A DNA stretch of 64,000 bases from Prevotellaceae bacterium (GTDB lineage: Bacteria; Bacteroidota; Bacteroidia; Bacteroidales; Muribaculaceae). The stretch covers positions 124,001 through 188,000 of the forward strand of contig JAETNS010000003.1 of NCBI GenBank assembly GCA_021772015.1, read 5' to 3'. The notes under the pieces were generated by a model. The model was given only the letters and a program-made list of their open reading frames with translations, was not told the DNA's origin and did not search any database. Position 1 is the first letter of the stretch. Each line of letters starts with the position of its first letter. Made by a program: the position numbers and the translations under genes. Shown here one piece after another: positions 1-8,817 of this stretch.

Positions 1-727
1 TCCAATAAGAGAACCCCGCATAAAGCGATCCGGAGCTTTTTACCTGTATCTTGGAGTAGGAGAAGGCTGCCGCCTGGGAGTAATGCCTGTGATTGAAAAA
101 ATAATACAGGTTGATGCCCCAGCTGTCGGAATGGAACCCGTGGAAGGGGATATCCACATGGCGTGTTTCTCCGGGATAGCCGAGACGGTTGATTTTCATG
201 TAGGAGTCATTGGTTATCGAGTAGTATTCAGCCCCGAACAATGAGCAGTTGAACTGAAATCCGAATCGCTTTCTGGCCCCGGTGTCAGCGTTGAAAAACT
301 TGCTGACATTCATATCATAGCCCACAGACACAGCCATGTATGTAAGCCAGAGACCCATTGATGTCGACGGTCTTGAGTCGAAGCCCATCTTGTAGTCGTC
401 GGTGAATCTGAAATCATATGAGTCGAGCCAGCTGTCGGTCTTGAACTTGACATTGAAGCGGTAGCCCGACCCCTGGACATACGTCGAGTCGTAATTGTTG
501 AAGAAATGATCTCCCCAGCGGTATGTGTTCACGCAGAAGCGCGGGAATTTGCCCCACGACGCTATCGAGTCGAGATTAAGAAACACCGCTGATGCCTGTT
601 GCGTACCCGCCGTGGCGAGCGCCAGCCATAACAATATGGAGGTCAGGAATTTCCCGAAAGGTCTGCGGCGAAATTCTTGTGCCGTCTTCCGGCATGTGTG
701 TAATGTGTATATGGGCGGCTTGGGCAT
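1..727 (-). CDS. DUF4421-type outer-membrane protein, 3' end cut by window edge
   Basis: The reading frame starts at the ATG whose first base is 727 and stays open to base 1, so about 242 codons are visible and the C-terminus is missing. The N-terminus is basic and then hydrophobic, ending near an Ala-Ser-Ala site around residue 49, which fits a signal peptide. The rest is rich in aromatic residues and in alternating strands such as RFNVKFKTDSWLD and LWLTYMAVSVGYDM, as expected of an outer-membrane beta-barrel. I assign DUF4421 from remembered family features (the YRWGDHFFN region and the FGAEYYS stretch). Function is unknown. A TAACTTTG box lies only about 10 bases before the ATG, so either the mRNA is nearly leaderless or the true start is further in. 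Confidence 0.7.
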   Translation of the reverse strand, partial: MPKPPIYTLHTCRKTAQEFRRRPFGKFLTSILLWLALATAGTQQASAVFLNLDSIASWGKFPRFCVNTYRWGDHFFNNYDSTYVQGSGYRFNVKFKTDSWLDSYDFRFTDDYKMGFDSRPSTSMGLWLTYMAVSVGYDMNVSKFFNADTGARKRFGFQFNCSLFGAEYYSITNDSYMKINRLGYPGETRHVDIPFHGFHSDSWGINLYYFFNHRHYSQAAAFSYSKIQVKSSGSLYAGFSYW

Positions 728-736
728 AATTTTCTG

Positions 737-744
737 CAAAGTTA
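737..744 (-). promoter_or_regulatory. Possible -7 box before the DUF4421 gene
   Basis: Read on the minus strand this is TAACTTTG, a full match to the Bacteroidetes -7 box TAnnTTTG. No clear TTTG -33 box is seen at the usual distance. The box sits so close to the annotated start that it would give a leader of only a few bases. Confidence 0.35.
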
Positions 745-811
745 CGAATTATCGGTGATTTTTACTGAATTTCGCTCCGCCAAGCTGTAAAGATATGACA
801 AATACGCCAAA

Positions 812-851
812 AAATAGGACCTGAATCCAAATTTGGATTCAGGTCCTATTT
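812..851 (-). terminator. Perfect 40-base palindrome, terminator of the protease gene
   Basis: Two 20-base arms are exactly complementary, with no separate loop (the centre reads CCAAATTTGG). On the minus strand the stem runs into six T residues, so it should end the transcript of the protease gene that stops at 948. The symmetry would allow it to act from the other side too, but no gene points at it from the left. Confidence 0.75.
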
Positions 852-947
852 AAGTTTGATTTCCCGTGAGGGATTCCAATCACTGACAGTCAGGCTTTTT
901 CTCAAAGATGGCTGTCTGCGGCAGTTGTTTATAGAGGGGACGCGTCG

Positions 948-3182
948 TTATTTGATGACCAGCTTGCGGGAAAGCTTCTGACCGGCGGCGTTGACCGACA
1001 GCACATAGACTCCGTTGTGAAGCGATGACGCGTCAAGGTCGATGGTGTCGCTTGAGGAACCGGCTGTTGCCACGGCAGCTCCCTGCATGTTGTAGAGCGA
1101 GCAGGCGAGGTTGTTGACTCCGGGGCAGCTTACCTCAAACTGTTTGCCGCCTTTTGACACGACGATCAGGTTCTGGTCGGCATTGTCGACAAGAGTGCTT
1201 TCGATTGACGCGCTCATTTTGATCGCCTCTTTGAGGCCGGCGAGGACATTGATCTTGCCTGCGCCCCAACGTTCTGCGTCAGTGGTGTATGCATCCTTGG
1301 TCGAGGTGGCGGCTATGATCTGCTGCGCCTCTGTGCCACGCATTCCGGGACATGCCTCAAGCCACAGGGCGAGAGTCCCCGAGACAAAGGGGCATGCCAT
1401 CGATGTCCCTTGCATGTAGTACCAGGGATGGGTCGCTCCGTTGTGCTGGGCTTTTGCGCTCCATGTGTTTTCCTTGGGTCCCTTTGCGGTTTCCACCCAA
1501 TAGCGGCTTACAGATGAGATGATCTGTGCGCCGGGGGCACATACGATGGGGAGCTGGCGGCCGTCGCCTGATTTGCCGTAGGAGGAGAAGTTGGCGATTG
1601 ATCCTACACCTTCGCCGGCGTTATGTGTTGTCTTTCCCCCGGCGAGGTTGGGGACAGCGGTGCGCGATACCCATGCTCCCACGGAGATGGTGTTCACACC
1701 GCATGCCATGCCGTTGATCGAGCCGACATCTGTGCCGGTCACTGATCCGGGCCATCCTGTCGCGCTTGCGAAGCGTACCTCCGACTGTGAAAGCCCGTTG
1801 TAAGCGTCACAGTAGCCGTTGATTCTCATGCCTGTTGTGCCGTTGATGCTGACACCGAAGATTATGTCGCCGGTCTTGGACTGGGTGCGGTTGCTCATTG
1901 ACAGGTTGAATCGGCCTGTGGAGGGGTCTTTCCCCCATCTTGCGGAGATGGATGACCCGCTCTCAAAGCCGGATGCGAAGACGGGGTCTGAGTTGCCGTT
2001 CCAGGTCAGGCTGCCTGATTCGCCGGTGATATTCTGGGAAGAAACTACTTTGCGCGATACTTTGTCGAACAGCACGAGCTGGCCTGTGAAGGGGGTGCCG
2101 TCGTTGTTCCAGAACTCCGCGCTGTAATAGATCTGGTCTTTGGGGGTGCTGTTGTATCCGTCCGGCACAAGAGTGGTGCGGAGCGTTGTCGCGCGGGTGA
2201 ATTCCCTCTCCACCGACATCTGTGATCCTCCCTCGTTGCCGGCAGCCACTACGATTATCGCGTCGCGGGCGCGTGAGTCAAGATACTGGTTGACAGTCTC
2301 GCGTGGGTCGTGGCTGCCTCGGTTATGGCCGAGCGACAGATTGACGATCACCGGTTTGCCGTCTTGTTTGGCCCGGTCGATCACAGCACCGATGCCGGCG
2401 TTGATTGACGCGTCGTCGAAGTCGCCGCAGCCGACAAGGATAGTCGCGTCAGGGGCGATTCCGTAGTAGGGGATTGCGCCTTCGGCGAGACGGGTGGTGG
2501 TCCCTTCTGAGTAGGCGTAGTTGCCGTTTACATCGTCACGTCCGGCGATGGTGCCCAGCACGTGGGTCCCGTGGCTCTCGTCGCGCGCGTCGGTTGTGAA
2601 GCGTGAGACAGCGTCGGGTGTGTCGTAGGGAGACACCTTGCCGCCGGTTGACAGATAGACGGCTTTCACGCGGGATTTTCCCGAATGATCGGTGAAATTC
2701 ACGTGGTTGGGGTCAAGGCCCATGTCGTAAAGCCCGACATACACGCCGGCTCCACGATAACCCTTTGTCAGGCCCTGGGCGGTGCCTTCATGCACCCCGG
2801 CCATGAATGAGAGTTCGCGGGCCTGGTCCATCATGGGCGCGGCCTGGTAGCCGAAATCGATATACTTCACAAACTCCTCTTTGGCCAGGGCCTCCACCTG
2901 AGAGATGGGGAGGGAGATGATGGCCATGTTGGCTGTCGAGTCAAGGACGTTTATTCCCATTGCCTCGAGGTCGGCAGTGGTGGCTCCGTCGGCAAGGGTG
3001 ACGTAGACGGTCACATTCTTGTTGAGAGCCGCGGCGCGTTGTGGCGAGACCTTGGCCATCTCCTGACGGACTTGGTTGAACTCGTCAATCTGGAGATAAC
3101 CGGCGTTGTTGATCTTGCTTTGGGCCGCTGAGGCCAGGCAACACCCGGTCGCCAGAGCCCCGCAGAGTAAAAGTTTCTTCAT
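948..3182 (-). CDS. Secreted subtilisin-like serine protease (peptidase S8)
   Basis: This is a 744-residue secreted endopeptidase of family S8. A signal peptide covers about residues 1-20. The catalytic triad is visible: Asp153 in LYDMG, His204 in ESHGTHVLG and Ser594 in GTSMACP, with the oxyanion Asn316 in AAGNEGG. Between Asn316 and the serine lies a long insertion (about 330-480), common in Bacteroidales S8 enzymes. The last 70 residues end in LSRKLVIK, like a T9SS type A sorting tail, so export through the outer membrane is inferred. It is transcribed away from the SusC/SusD operon at 3829; a role in feeding peptides to that transporter is only a guess. Family assignment is firm, substrate unknown. 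Confidence 0.93.
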   Translation of the reverse strand: MKKLLLCGALATGCCLASAAQSKINNAGYLQIDEFNQVRQEMAKVSPQRAAALNKNVTVYVTLADGATTADLEAMGINVLDSTANMAIISLPISQVEALAKEEFVKYIDFGYQAAPMMDQARELSFMAGVHEGTAQGLTKGYRGAGVYVGLYDMGLDPNHVNFTDHSGKSRVKAVYLSTGGKVSPYDTPDAVSRFTTDARDESHGTHVLGTIAGRDDVNGNYAYSEGTTTRLAEGAIPYYGIAPDATILVGCGDFDDASINAGIGAVIDRAKQDGKPVIVNLSLGHNRGSHDPRETVNQYLDSRARDAIIVVAAGNEGGSQMSVEREFTRATTLRTTLVPDGYNSTPKDQIYYSAEFWNNDGTPFTGQLVLFDKVSRKVVSSQNITGESGSLTWNGNSDPVFASGFESGSSISARWGKDPSTGRFNLSMSNRTQSKTGDIIFGVSINGTTGMRINGYCDAYNGLSQSEVRFASATGWPGSVTGTDVGSINGMACGVNTISVGAWVSRTAVPNLAGGKTTHNAGEGVGSIANFSSYGKSGDGRQLPIVCAPGAQIISSVSRYWVETAKGPKENTWSAKAQHNGATHPWYYMQGTSMACPFVSGTLALWLEACPGMRGTEAQQIIAATSTKDAYTTDAERWGAGKINVLAGLKEAIKMSASIESTLVDNADQNLIVVSKGGKQFEVSCPGVNNLACSLYNMQGAAVATAGSSSDTIDLDASSLHNGVYVLSVNAAGQKLSRKLVIK

Positions 3183-3408
3183 CCTGTTGTTTATAATGTT
3201 TGTTTTTTCTTTTTTCCAATGTGATATCGCTATGGTCTCACCGCTGGCGGGCGGGTTGTCAGGCGCGTAGCGAATGAGATGCGTTCTCTGTGAATTCTCT
3301 TCGAGGGGAATATATATTAATTGGAATATATTATTAATGTGTCTTGATTTGAAATGTGAGGTCTGATAAGACTATGAGATGCCGGCAAGCAATCGACACC
3401 TTGATTGG

Positions 3409-3416
3409 CAAAGTTA
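3409..3416 (-). promoter_or_regulatory. Possible -7 box of the S8 protease
   Basis: TAACTTTG on the minus strand matches TAnnTTTG exactly. No TTTG is present at the -33 distance. It would give a leader of about 220 bases. Confidence 0.35.
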
Positions 3417-3616
3417 GTAAATTCCTGCATAATAACCATGCCGCGACGATTAAAAATGCAAAAATGACAGGATTTTTAATGTTTGATGACAGTTTGCATG
3501 TGATACATGATGGGTAATCTGCAAATATTTAGGGGGTTAATGTCCGGGAGCTGTCTGGCGGCCTGCCGCAATGACAAGATTTTTTGTTAACTGCGGTGAA
3601 ATTTGTTTACCAAATG

Positions 3617-3647
3617 TTTGTTTTTTTGACATTTTGTCGTACCTTTG
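3617..3647 (+). promoter_or_regulatory. Bacteroidetes-type promoter of the first susC operon
   Basis: TTTG at 3617-3620 is followed after 19 bases by TACCTTTG at 3640-3647, a full match to the Bacteroidetes consensus. Transcription should start near 3654, leaving about 175 bases of leader before the susC start codon. Confidence 0.75.
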
Positions 3648-3828
3648 CAAAATACCAGTGGCAAATAGGTGTGCTTTTTGCCGAATGATGGTTTCAGATG
3701 TTAAGATGAAGAGAAAGATTTTACTCTGATAATAAGTGTTTATTGCCAAAGGGCTTAAAACGTGGTTTTTGCCCCTTGGCCACGGATAAGGAAATTTATC
3801 AAAATTTATGTTTAATAATCTTTAGTGT

Positions 3829-6800
3829 ATGAAAAAGCTGTTTCTATTGATGACGACAGTGCTTCTCATGACCGTGTGCGCGATCGCGCAGACCAAGGTC
3901 GTGTCCGGCACGGTCGTTTATGCCGGCGATGACGAGCCTCTTCCCGGGGCGACCATCCTTCCGGTTGGCGGCGGTCATGGTACTTCGACTGACCTTGACG
4001 GTAAGTTCACTCTGACTGTTCCATCTTCGGTGACCAAGCTTAAGATTTCTTACGTCGGGATGATCGAGCAGACGGTTCCCGCCGGACAGGACATCACTGT
4101 CAAGCTCGACAATTCAGAAAACAACCTTGACGAGGTCATGGTCGTCGCTTACGGTACGGCCAAGAAGAGCGCCTACACCGGGTCTGCCTCGGTGGTTAAG
4201 GCCGAGCAGATCGAACAGCGCCAGGTGACCAACGCTGTCAGTGCCCTCGCAGGTGCTGTCGCCGGCGCGCAGATCATCACAACCAACGGTCAGCCGGGTG
4301 AGTCCCCCATGGTATACATCCGTGGTGTCGGGTCGCTCAACGCCGGCACCCAGCCTCTTTATGTGGTTGACGGCATGCCGTTCAACGGTGACATCGCTTC
4401 CCTCAATACCAACGATATCGAGTCAATGACCGTCCTCAAGGACGCAGCCTCCGCAGCCCTCTATGGTGCCCGTGGTGCCAATGGTGTCATCCTTATCACC
4501 ACCAAGTCAGGTAAGGAAGGTGACGCGAAGGTCACTGTCGATGCAAAATGGGGAGGCAACTCACGCGAGCTCGGCTCATATGACGTGATCAAGGATCCCG
4601 CCATGTATACCGAGATGGCTTACCAGGCCCTCCGCAACGGCTACCTCTATCATCAGGGTGTTGACGCTGCCACAGCCCATACGCTTGCCAACAAGGACAT
4701 GTACAGCGCTTTCGGCCCCGGATACCAGATCTGGAACATCCCTGCCGGACAGCAGATGATCGGCACCAACGGGAAACTCAACCCCGCCGCGACCCTCGGC
4801 TATTCCAACGGCAAGAACTATTTCATCCCCGATGACTGGGCCAACGAGACATTCCGCACCGGTCTGCGTCAGGAATACAATGTGACTGTTTCAGGCGGTA
4901 CTGACCGCTTCAAATTCTACGGCAGCTTCGGTTATCTCGGAGACGAAGGTATCGTGAATGGTTCTAACTACAACCGTATCTCCGGTCGTGTGTCGGCCGA
5001 TTATCAGGCTAAGAAATGGCTCACTGTCGGTGCGAGCATCGGCTACAACCATGTCAAGTCAGGATGGCCTTCGGGTCAGGATACCGACGGCGGTACAGCC
5101 AACAACGCGTTCCAGTTCTGCGATTTCGTGGCTCCCGTGTACCCCATGTATGTCCGCAACGCCGACGGATCCCTGATGCGCGATCCCCGCAACGGGCGTC
5201 CCATCTATGATTATGGTGATGGCAAATACGCTCTCGACACCAACCGTCGTTACATGTCAGGCGGTAACGCTGCCAGCTCGTTCATATATGACACATCCAC
5301 TGTCCTTATGGATATCCTCAATGCCAAATGGTATGCTACCGTGACCCCCATCGAGAACCTTAACATCACAGGTAACGTGGGATACTTCCTCGACAACACC
5401 CGTAACCATGACATAGGCTCTCCCTATTACGGCTCTACGGAGGCTTTTGGAGGTATGGCCGCCCAGACTTTTGCCCGCACCCGCGCCCTGAACCTCCAGG
5501 CTCTCGCTTCTTATCGCCACACTCTGTTTGATGTTCATCATCTCGACTACCTTCTCGGTTACGAGAGCTATGATCTGAACGCAGAGTCCCTTTACGCCGT
5601 AGGCTATAACTTGTACAATCCTGACAGCTGGGCGGTTAACAATACCCTTAACAACTCGCAGCGTCGTTCTGCCGGTGGCAATCCCACCAACTACACCACC
5701 CGTGGTATCTTCGGCCGTATCAACTATGACTACGACTCACGTTACTTCTTCAGTGTGTCATATCGTCGTGACGCGTCTTCACGCTTCGCTCCCGACAAAC
5801 GCTGGGGTAACTTCTACTCCCTCTCAGCTGCCTGGGACATGTCAAAAGAGAAATTCATGCAGTCAACCGCCACATGGCTCGATCTGCTGAAAGTCAAGTT
5901 CTCTTTCGGACAGCAGGGTAACGACGCACTCCTCCACAATGGCTACCAGATGTATTATCCTTATCAGGACCAGTACAACGTTGTGGGAGAAAATTCCTGG
6001 TCTGACGGAGAGCTTTATTACAAGGGTAATCCCGATATCACATGGGAGACATCCAACGCGCTCAATGCCGGTGTCGACTTCAGCTTCTTCCAGGGCAAGA
6101 TCGCCGGTACCGTAGAGTATTTCCAGCGTCAGACCTCCGACATGCTTTACAACAAGCCCACCGCTCCGTCGCTCGGATACTCCAGCTATCCTATGAATGT
6201 CGGCTCTATGAAGAACTACGGTATCGAGGTCGAGCTTAACTACCGCCCGATCAGCAACCGTCATATCACCTGGGACATCAATGCCAACCTTACCTGGATC
6301 CGCAACAAGATCCTCAAGCTCAACAAAGACTGTCATGGCAAGATCCTCAACGGCATGACCATCTGGAAAGAGGGTGAGTCTCGTTACAACTACTACCTCG
6401 TGCAGTATGCCGGTGTGAATCCTGAAAACGGTGAGCCTCTTTACTGGACCCGTGATCCCATTCTTGACGCTGAAGGAAATGCTGTCAAGGACGCTAACGG
6501 CGACAATCTCTACAAGGATGAGCAGTACAAGACCAACAACTACGATCACGCTTTCGCAAACAACCGTAAGGCTTCCGGCAACAACATGCCCCCGATCTAC
6601 GGTGGTTTCGGAACAACGGTCAAGTTCTACGGCTTTGATCTGGGCGTGCAGTTCAGCTACCAGATCGGTGGACGCACATTCGACCAGGGCTACGGTACTC
6701 TGACCCATCCCGGAGAGATCGGTTCGCTGGGTACCAACTTCCACACCGACATGCTCAACGCGTGGACTCCCGAGAACCGTAACACCAACATCCCCAAGCT

Positions 6801-7086
6801 TGACGCGCAGGCTGCCTACAACCTTGGCGATCAGTGGACGGATTTCAACCTTGTAAGTTCAAACTACCTGTCACTCAACAATATCACCATCGGCTACACA
6901 ATACCGTCAAAATGGACTACCAAGCTCGGCATCGAGTCTGTCCGCATCTATGGCGTGGCCGACAACGTGGCCCTGTGGAGCAAACGTAAAGGTCTGGATC
7001 CCCGTATGAGCATGACCGCAACCGGCACATATGCTTCATATTCAGTGGTCCGCACTATCTCGGGTGGTATCAAGGTTGTTTTCTAA
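3829..7086 (+). CDS. SusC-like TonB-dependent outer-membrane transporter (locus 1)
   Basis: This 1085-residue outer-membrane importer draws bulky nutrients through the barrel using TonB energy. In order it shows a signal peptide (1-20), a carboxypeptidase-regulatory-like beta-sandwich (about 24-95, with GTVVYAGDDEPLPGATI), a TonB box (LDEVMVVAYG, about 100-109), a plug with the IRGVGSL and DAASAALYGARGANGVI signatures, and a beta-barrel ending in ISGGIKVVF with the terminal aromatic expected for barrel insertion. SusD and a third lipoprotein follow within 65 bases each, so they form one operon. No glycosidase or sulfatase is nearby and a secreted protease sits on the other side, so the cargo could be peptide as well as glycan. 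Family certain, substrate not known. Confidence 0.95.
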   Translation: MKKLFLLMTTVLLMTVCAIAQTKVVSGTVVYAGDDEPLPGATILPVGGGHGTSTDLDGKFTLTVPSSVTKLKISYVGMIEQTVPAGQDITVKLDNSENNLDEVMVVAYGTAKKSAYTGSASVVKAEQIEQRQVTNAVSALAGAVAGAQIITTNGQPGESPMVYIRGVGSLNAGTQPLYVVDGMPFNGDIASLNTNDIESMTVLKDAASAALYGARGANGVILITTKSGKEGDAKVTVDAKWGGNSRELGSYDVIKDPAMYTEMAYQALRNGYLYHQGVDAATAHTLANKDMYSAFGPGYQIWNIPAGQQMIGTNGKLNPAATLGYSNGKNYFIPDDWANETFRTGLRQEYNVTVSGGTDRFKFYGSFGYLGDEGIVNGSNYNRISGRVSADYQAKKWLTVGASIGYNHVKSGWPSGQDTDGGTANNAFQFCDFVAPVYPMYVRNADGSLMRDPRNGRPIYDYGDGKYALDTNRRYMSGGNAASSFIYDTSTVLMDILNAKWYATVTPIENLNITGNVGYFLDNTRNHDIGSPYYGSTEAFGGMAAQTFARTRALNLQALASYRHTLFDVHHLDYLLGYESYDLNAESLYAVGYNLYNPDSWAVNNTLNNSQRRSAGGNPTNYTTRGIFGRINYDYDSRYFFSVSYRRDASSRFAPDKRWGNFYSLSAAWDMSKEKFMQSTATWLDLLKVKFSFGQQGNDALLHNGYQMYYPYQDQYNVVGENSWSDGELYYKGNPDITWETSNALNAGVDFSFFQGKIAGTVEYFQRQTSDMLYNKPTAPSLGYSSYPMNVGSMKNYGIEVELNYRPISNRHITWDINANLTWIRNKILKLNKDCHGKILNGMTIWKEGESRYNYYLVQYAGVNPENGEPLYWTRDPILDAEGNAVKDANGDNLYKDEQYKTNNYDHAFANNRKASGNNMPPIYGGFGTTVKFYGFDLGVQFSYQIGGRTFDQGYGTLTHPGEIGSLGTNFHTDMLNAWTPENRNTNIPKLDAQAAYNLGDQWTDFNLVSSNYLSLNNITIGYTIPSKWTTKLGIESVRIYGVADNVALWSKRKGLDPRMSMTATGTYASYSVVRTISGGIKVVF

Positions 7087-7111
7087 AAACGATTTAACAC
7101 GACTTTTCATT

Positions 7112-8755
7112 ATGAAAACCATAAAATCCCTTTTTGCCCTCTCGGTCGCCGCAGTAGCCCTTTCGGCCTGTAACGACCTCCAGCAGGAACCATTGTCCAC
7201 CTATGTCACAGCCGACCAGAAGAAGCAGATCATCGAGGACAACCCCGACATGATATCTGCGTCGGTCAACGCGCTGCCAAACATGGTGTCATCCTCGTTG
7301 GCCATCTGGAACGGTGACCCGCGCGTGGACTCCGATTTCGGTGTTCCTTCTATCTTTATGATCCTCGATCACAGATGTCAGGACATGCCTTCGGCTCTCC
7401 TCGGCTACCAGTGGTACACCGCTGCCATGGAGATGAGTGACTTCGCCGGAAACTACTTTGACAATTATATCGTGTGGAACACTTTCTACAATATGATTGC
7501 CTCATGTAATTCCGTATGCGCTCTGATTGATCCCGCGATCGAGGATGCCAAGATGCAGTATTTCCGCGCGCAGGCTCTTGCTTACCGTGGTTACGCATAC
7601 CTCAACCTCGCGCAGCTCTGCCAGTTCACATACGCTAAGAATCCCGAGGCTCCGACCGTGCCTGTGATCACCGACCTCAACCTTGACGAGGCTTCACAGA
7701 ATGGTATGCCCCGTGCAACCGGCACACAGATCTATGCCCAGATCATCGGTGACTTCACCGAGGCGATCAGCCTTCTTGACAAGGCAGAAGCTGCCCAGGT
7801 AACCCGTGGCACGATGGCTTCCGGATCACAGATCAAGACCTTCGTGAACCAGGCTGTCGTGTATGGCTTGCGCACCCGCGCCAACCTGCTTATTCAGGAT
7901 TATGCCGCCGCCGAGCAGGATGTCCTCAAAGCTATCGACCTCGCCGGCAAAGAAGGACTTGCTCCCTATTCACAGGAGGATGTCTCCAAGCCCGGTATCG
8001 TGAATATCAATGACAAGGCCTGGATGTGGGGCTTCTACACAGATCCTAACTCGGGCCTCACGAAATTGATCGGTTGGGGCGGACAGATGTTGCCCTGGCA
8101 CGGCTCTTTGTGCTATCCCGGTGCAGGCGCATACCGTTGCATCAACAAGAAACTCTACGAGTCTATCTCCTCCGCCGATGTTCGCAAGAACTGGTGGTTC
8201 AACGGCACAACCGCTCCCAAGACGCTACCGTCGAATTACGCCGAGTATCTTAACAAGCGCACTGAATACAAACTGGCTGAGTACTCCCCCTACATGCAGG
8301 TCAAGTTCGGAGCTTACAATGACGAGCCCGGCGGTACAATCAATGCCGAGGATGTCCCGATGATGCGTGTCGAGGAACTTTACCTCATGCTCGCAGAGGC
8401 ACAGGGCATGCGCAATCCGACCGCCGGCGGCCAGACTCTGACCAACTTTGTCGCAGCTTACCGTCAGCCCGGTTACACCTGCAACGCCCAGTCAAAGGAA
8501 ATCTTCCTTGACGAACTTTGGAAACAGCGTCGTATCGAGCTTTGGGGTGAAGGCTTCAGCTACTTTGACATGATGCGTTTCCAGAAAGGTGTCGACCGCC
8601 GAGGCGGAGGCTATGATCCCTCGTTGGTTTTTGTAGTGGCTCCTGATGACCCCGTTCTGCTTTACGAGATCAACGTCCGTGAGGCTCAGGCCAATCCTGC
8701 CATCGGTAACGTGAGCAACAGTGCTTCCGTACCTGTAGCCGTTCCTGACATTTGA
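7112..8755 (+). CDS. SusD-like nutrient-binding lipoprotein (locus 1)
   Basis: This 547-residue surface lipoprotein is the lid partner of the SusC-like transporter just upstream. The ATG at 7112 is chosen because it begins a signal sequence ending in the lipobox LSAC (Cys20); the open frame extends upstream only by overlapping susC. The N-terminal TPR-like helices include YFRAQALAYRGYAYLNLAQL, typical of SusD/RagB proteins, and near the C-terminus the stretch ELWKQRRIELWGEGFSYFD is the usual family hallmark. Spacing to susC is 25 bases. The ligand cannot be read from the sequence. Confidence 0.94.
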   Translation: MKTIKSLFALSVAAVALSACNDLQQEPLSTYVTADQKKQIIEDNPDMISASVNALPNMVSSSLAIWNGDPRVDSDFGVPSIFMILDHRCQDMPSALLGYQWYTAAMEMSDFAGNYFDNYIVWNTFYNMIASCNSVCALIDPAIEDAKMQYFRAQALAYRGYAYLNLAQLCQFTYAKNPEAPTVPVITDLNLDEASQNGMPRATGTQIYAQIIGDFTEAISLLDKAEAAQVTRGTMASGSQIKTFVNQAVVYGLRTRANLLIQDYAAAEQDVLKAIDLAGKEGLAPYSQEDVSKPGIVNINDKAWMWGFYTDPNSGLTKLIGWGGQMLPWHGSLCYPGAGAYRCINKKLYESISSADVRKNWWFNGTTAPKTLPSNYAEYLNKRTEYKLAEYSPYMQVKFGAYNDEPGGTINAEDVPMMRVEELYLMLAEAQGMRNPTAGGQTLTNFVAAYRQPGYTCNAQSKEIFLDELWKQRRIELWGEGFSYFDMMRFQKGVDRRGGGYDPSLVFVVAPDDPVLLYEINVREAQANPAIGNVSNSASVPVAVPDI

Positions 8756-8817
8756 TCCGTGATTGATCGGTTTAGACAACGTTAACAGAAATTTCCTAAT
8801 TTCGACAATTCAAAGAT

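Larger units (their letters stand above)
3183..3828. other. Divergent intergenic region, 646 bases
   Basis: No convincing gene is seen. The region is AT-rich and holds promoters in both directions: a minus-strand TAACTTTG box (3409-3416) for the protease and a strong plus-strand promoter (3617-3647) for susC. The plus transcript would have a leader of about 175 bases. Within it, a GCCAAAGGG-type arm near 3747 faces a CCCCTTGGC arm near 3774, forming an imperfect hairpin of possible regulatory use. Confidence 0.6.

Noticed and set aside
525-758. 77-codon plus-strand frame at the left end
   Set aside because: Antisense to the DUF4421 gene start and unsupported by promoter or composition.
3537-3749. 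70-codon minus-strand frame in the protease-susC gap
   Set aside because: It covers the susC promoter and has no family resemblance or promoter of its own.
5863-6744. 293-codon open frame antisense to the first susC
   Set aside because: Val/Ile/Leu-rich shadow translation without recognisable motifs; the plus-strand gene is certain.
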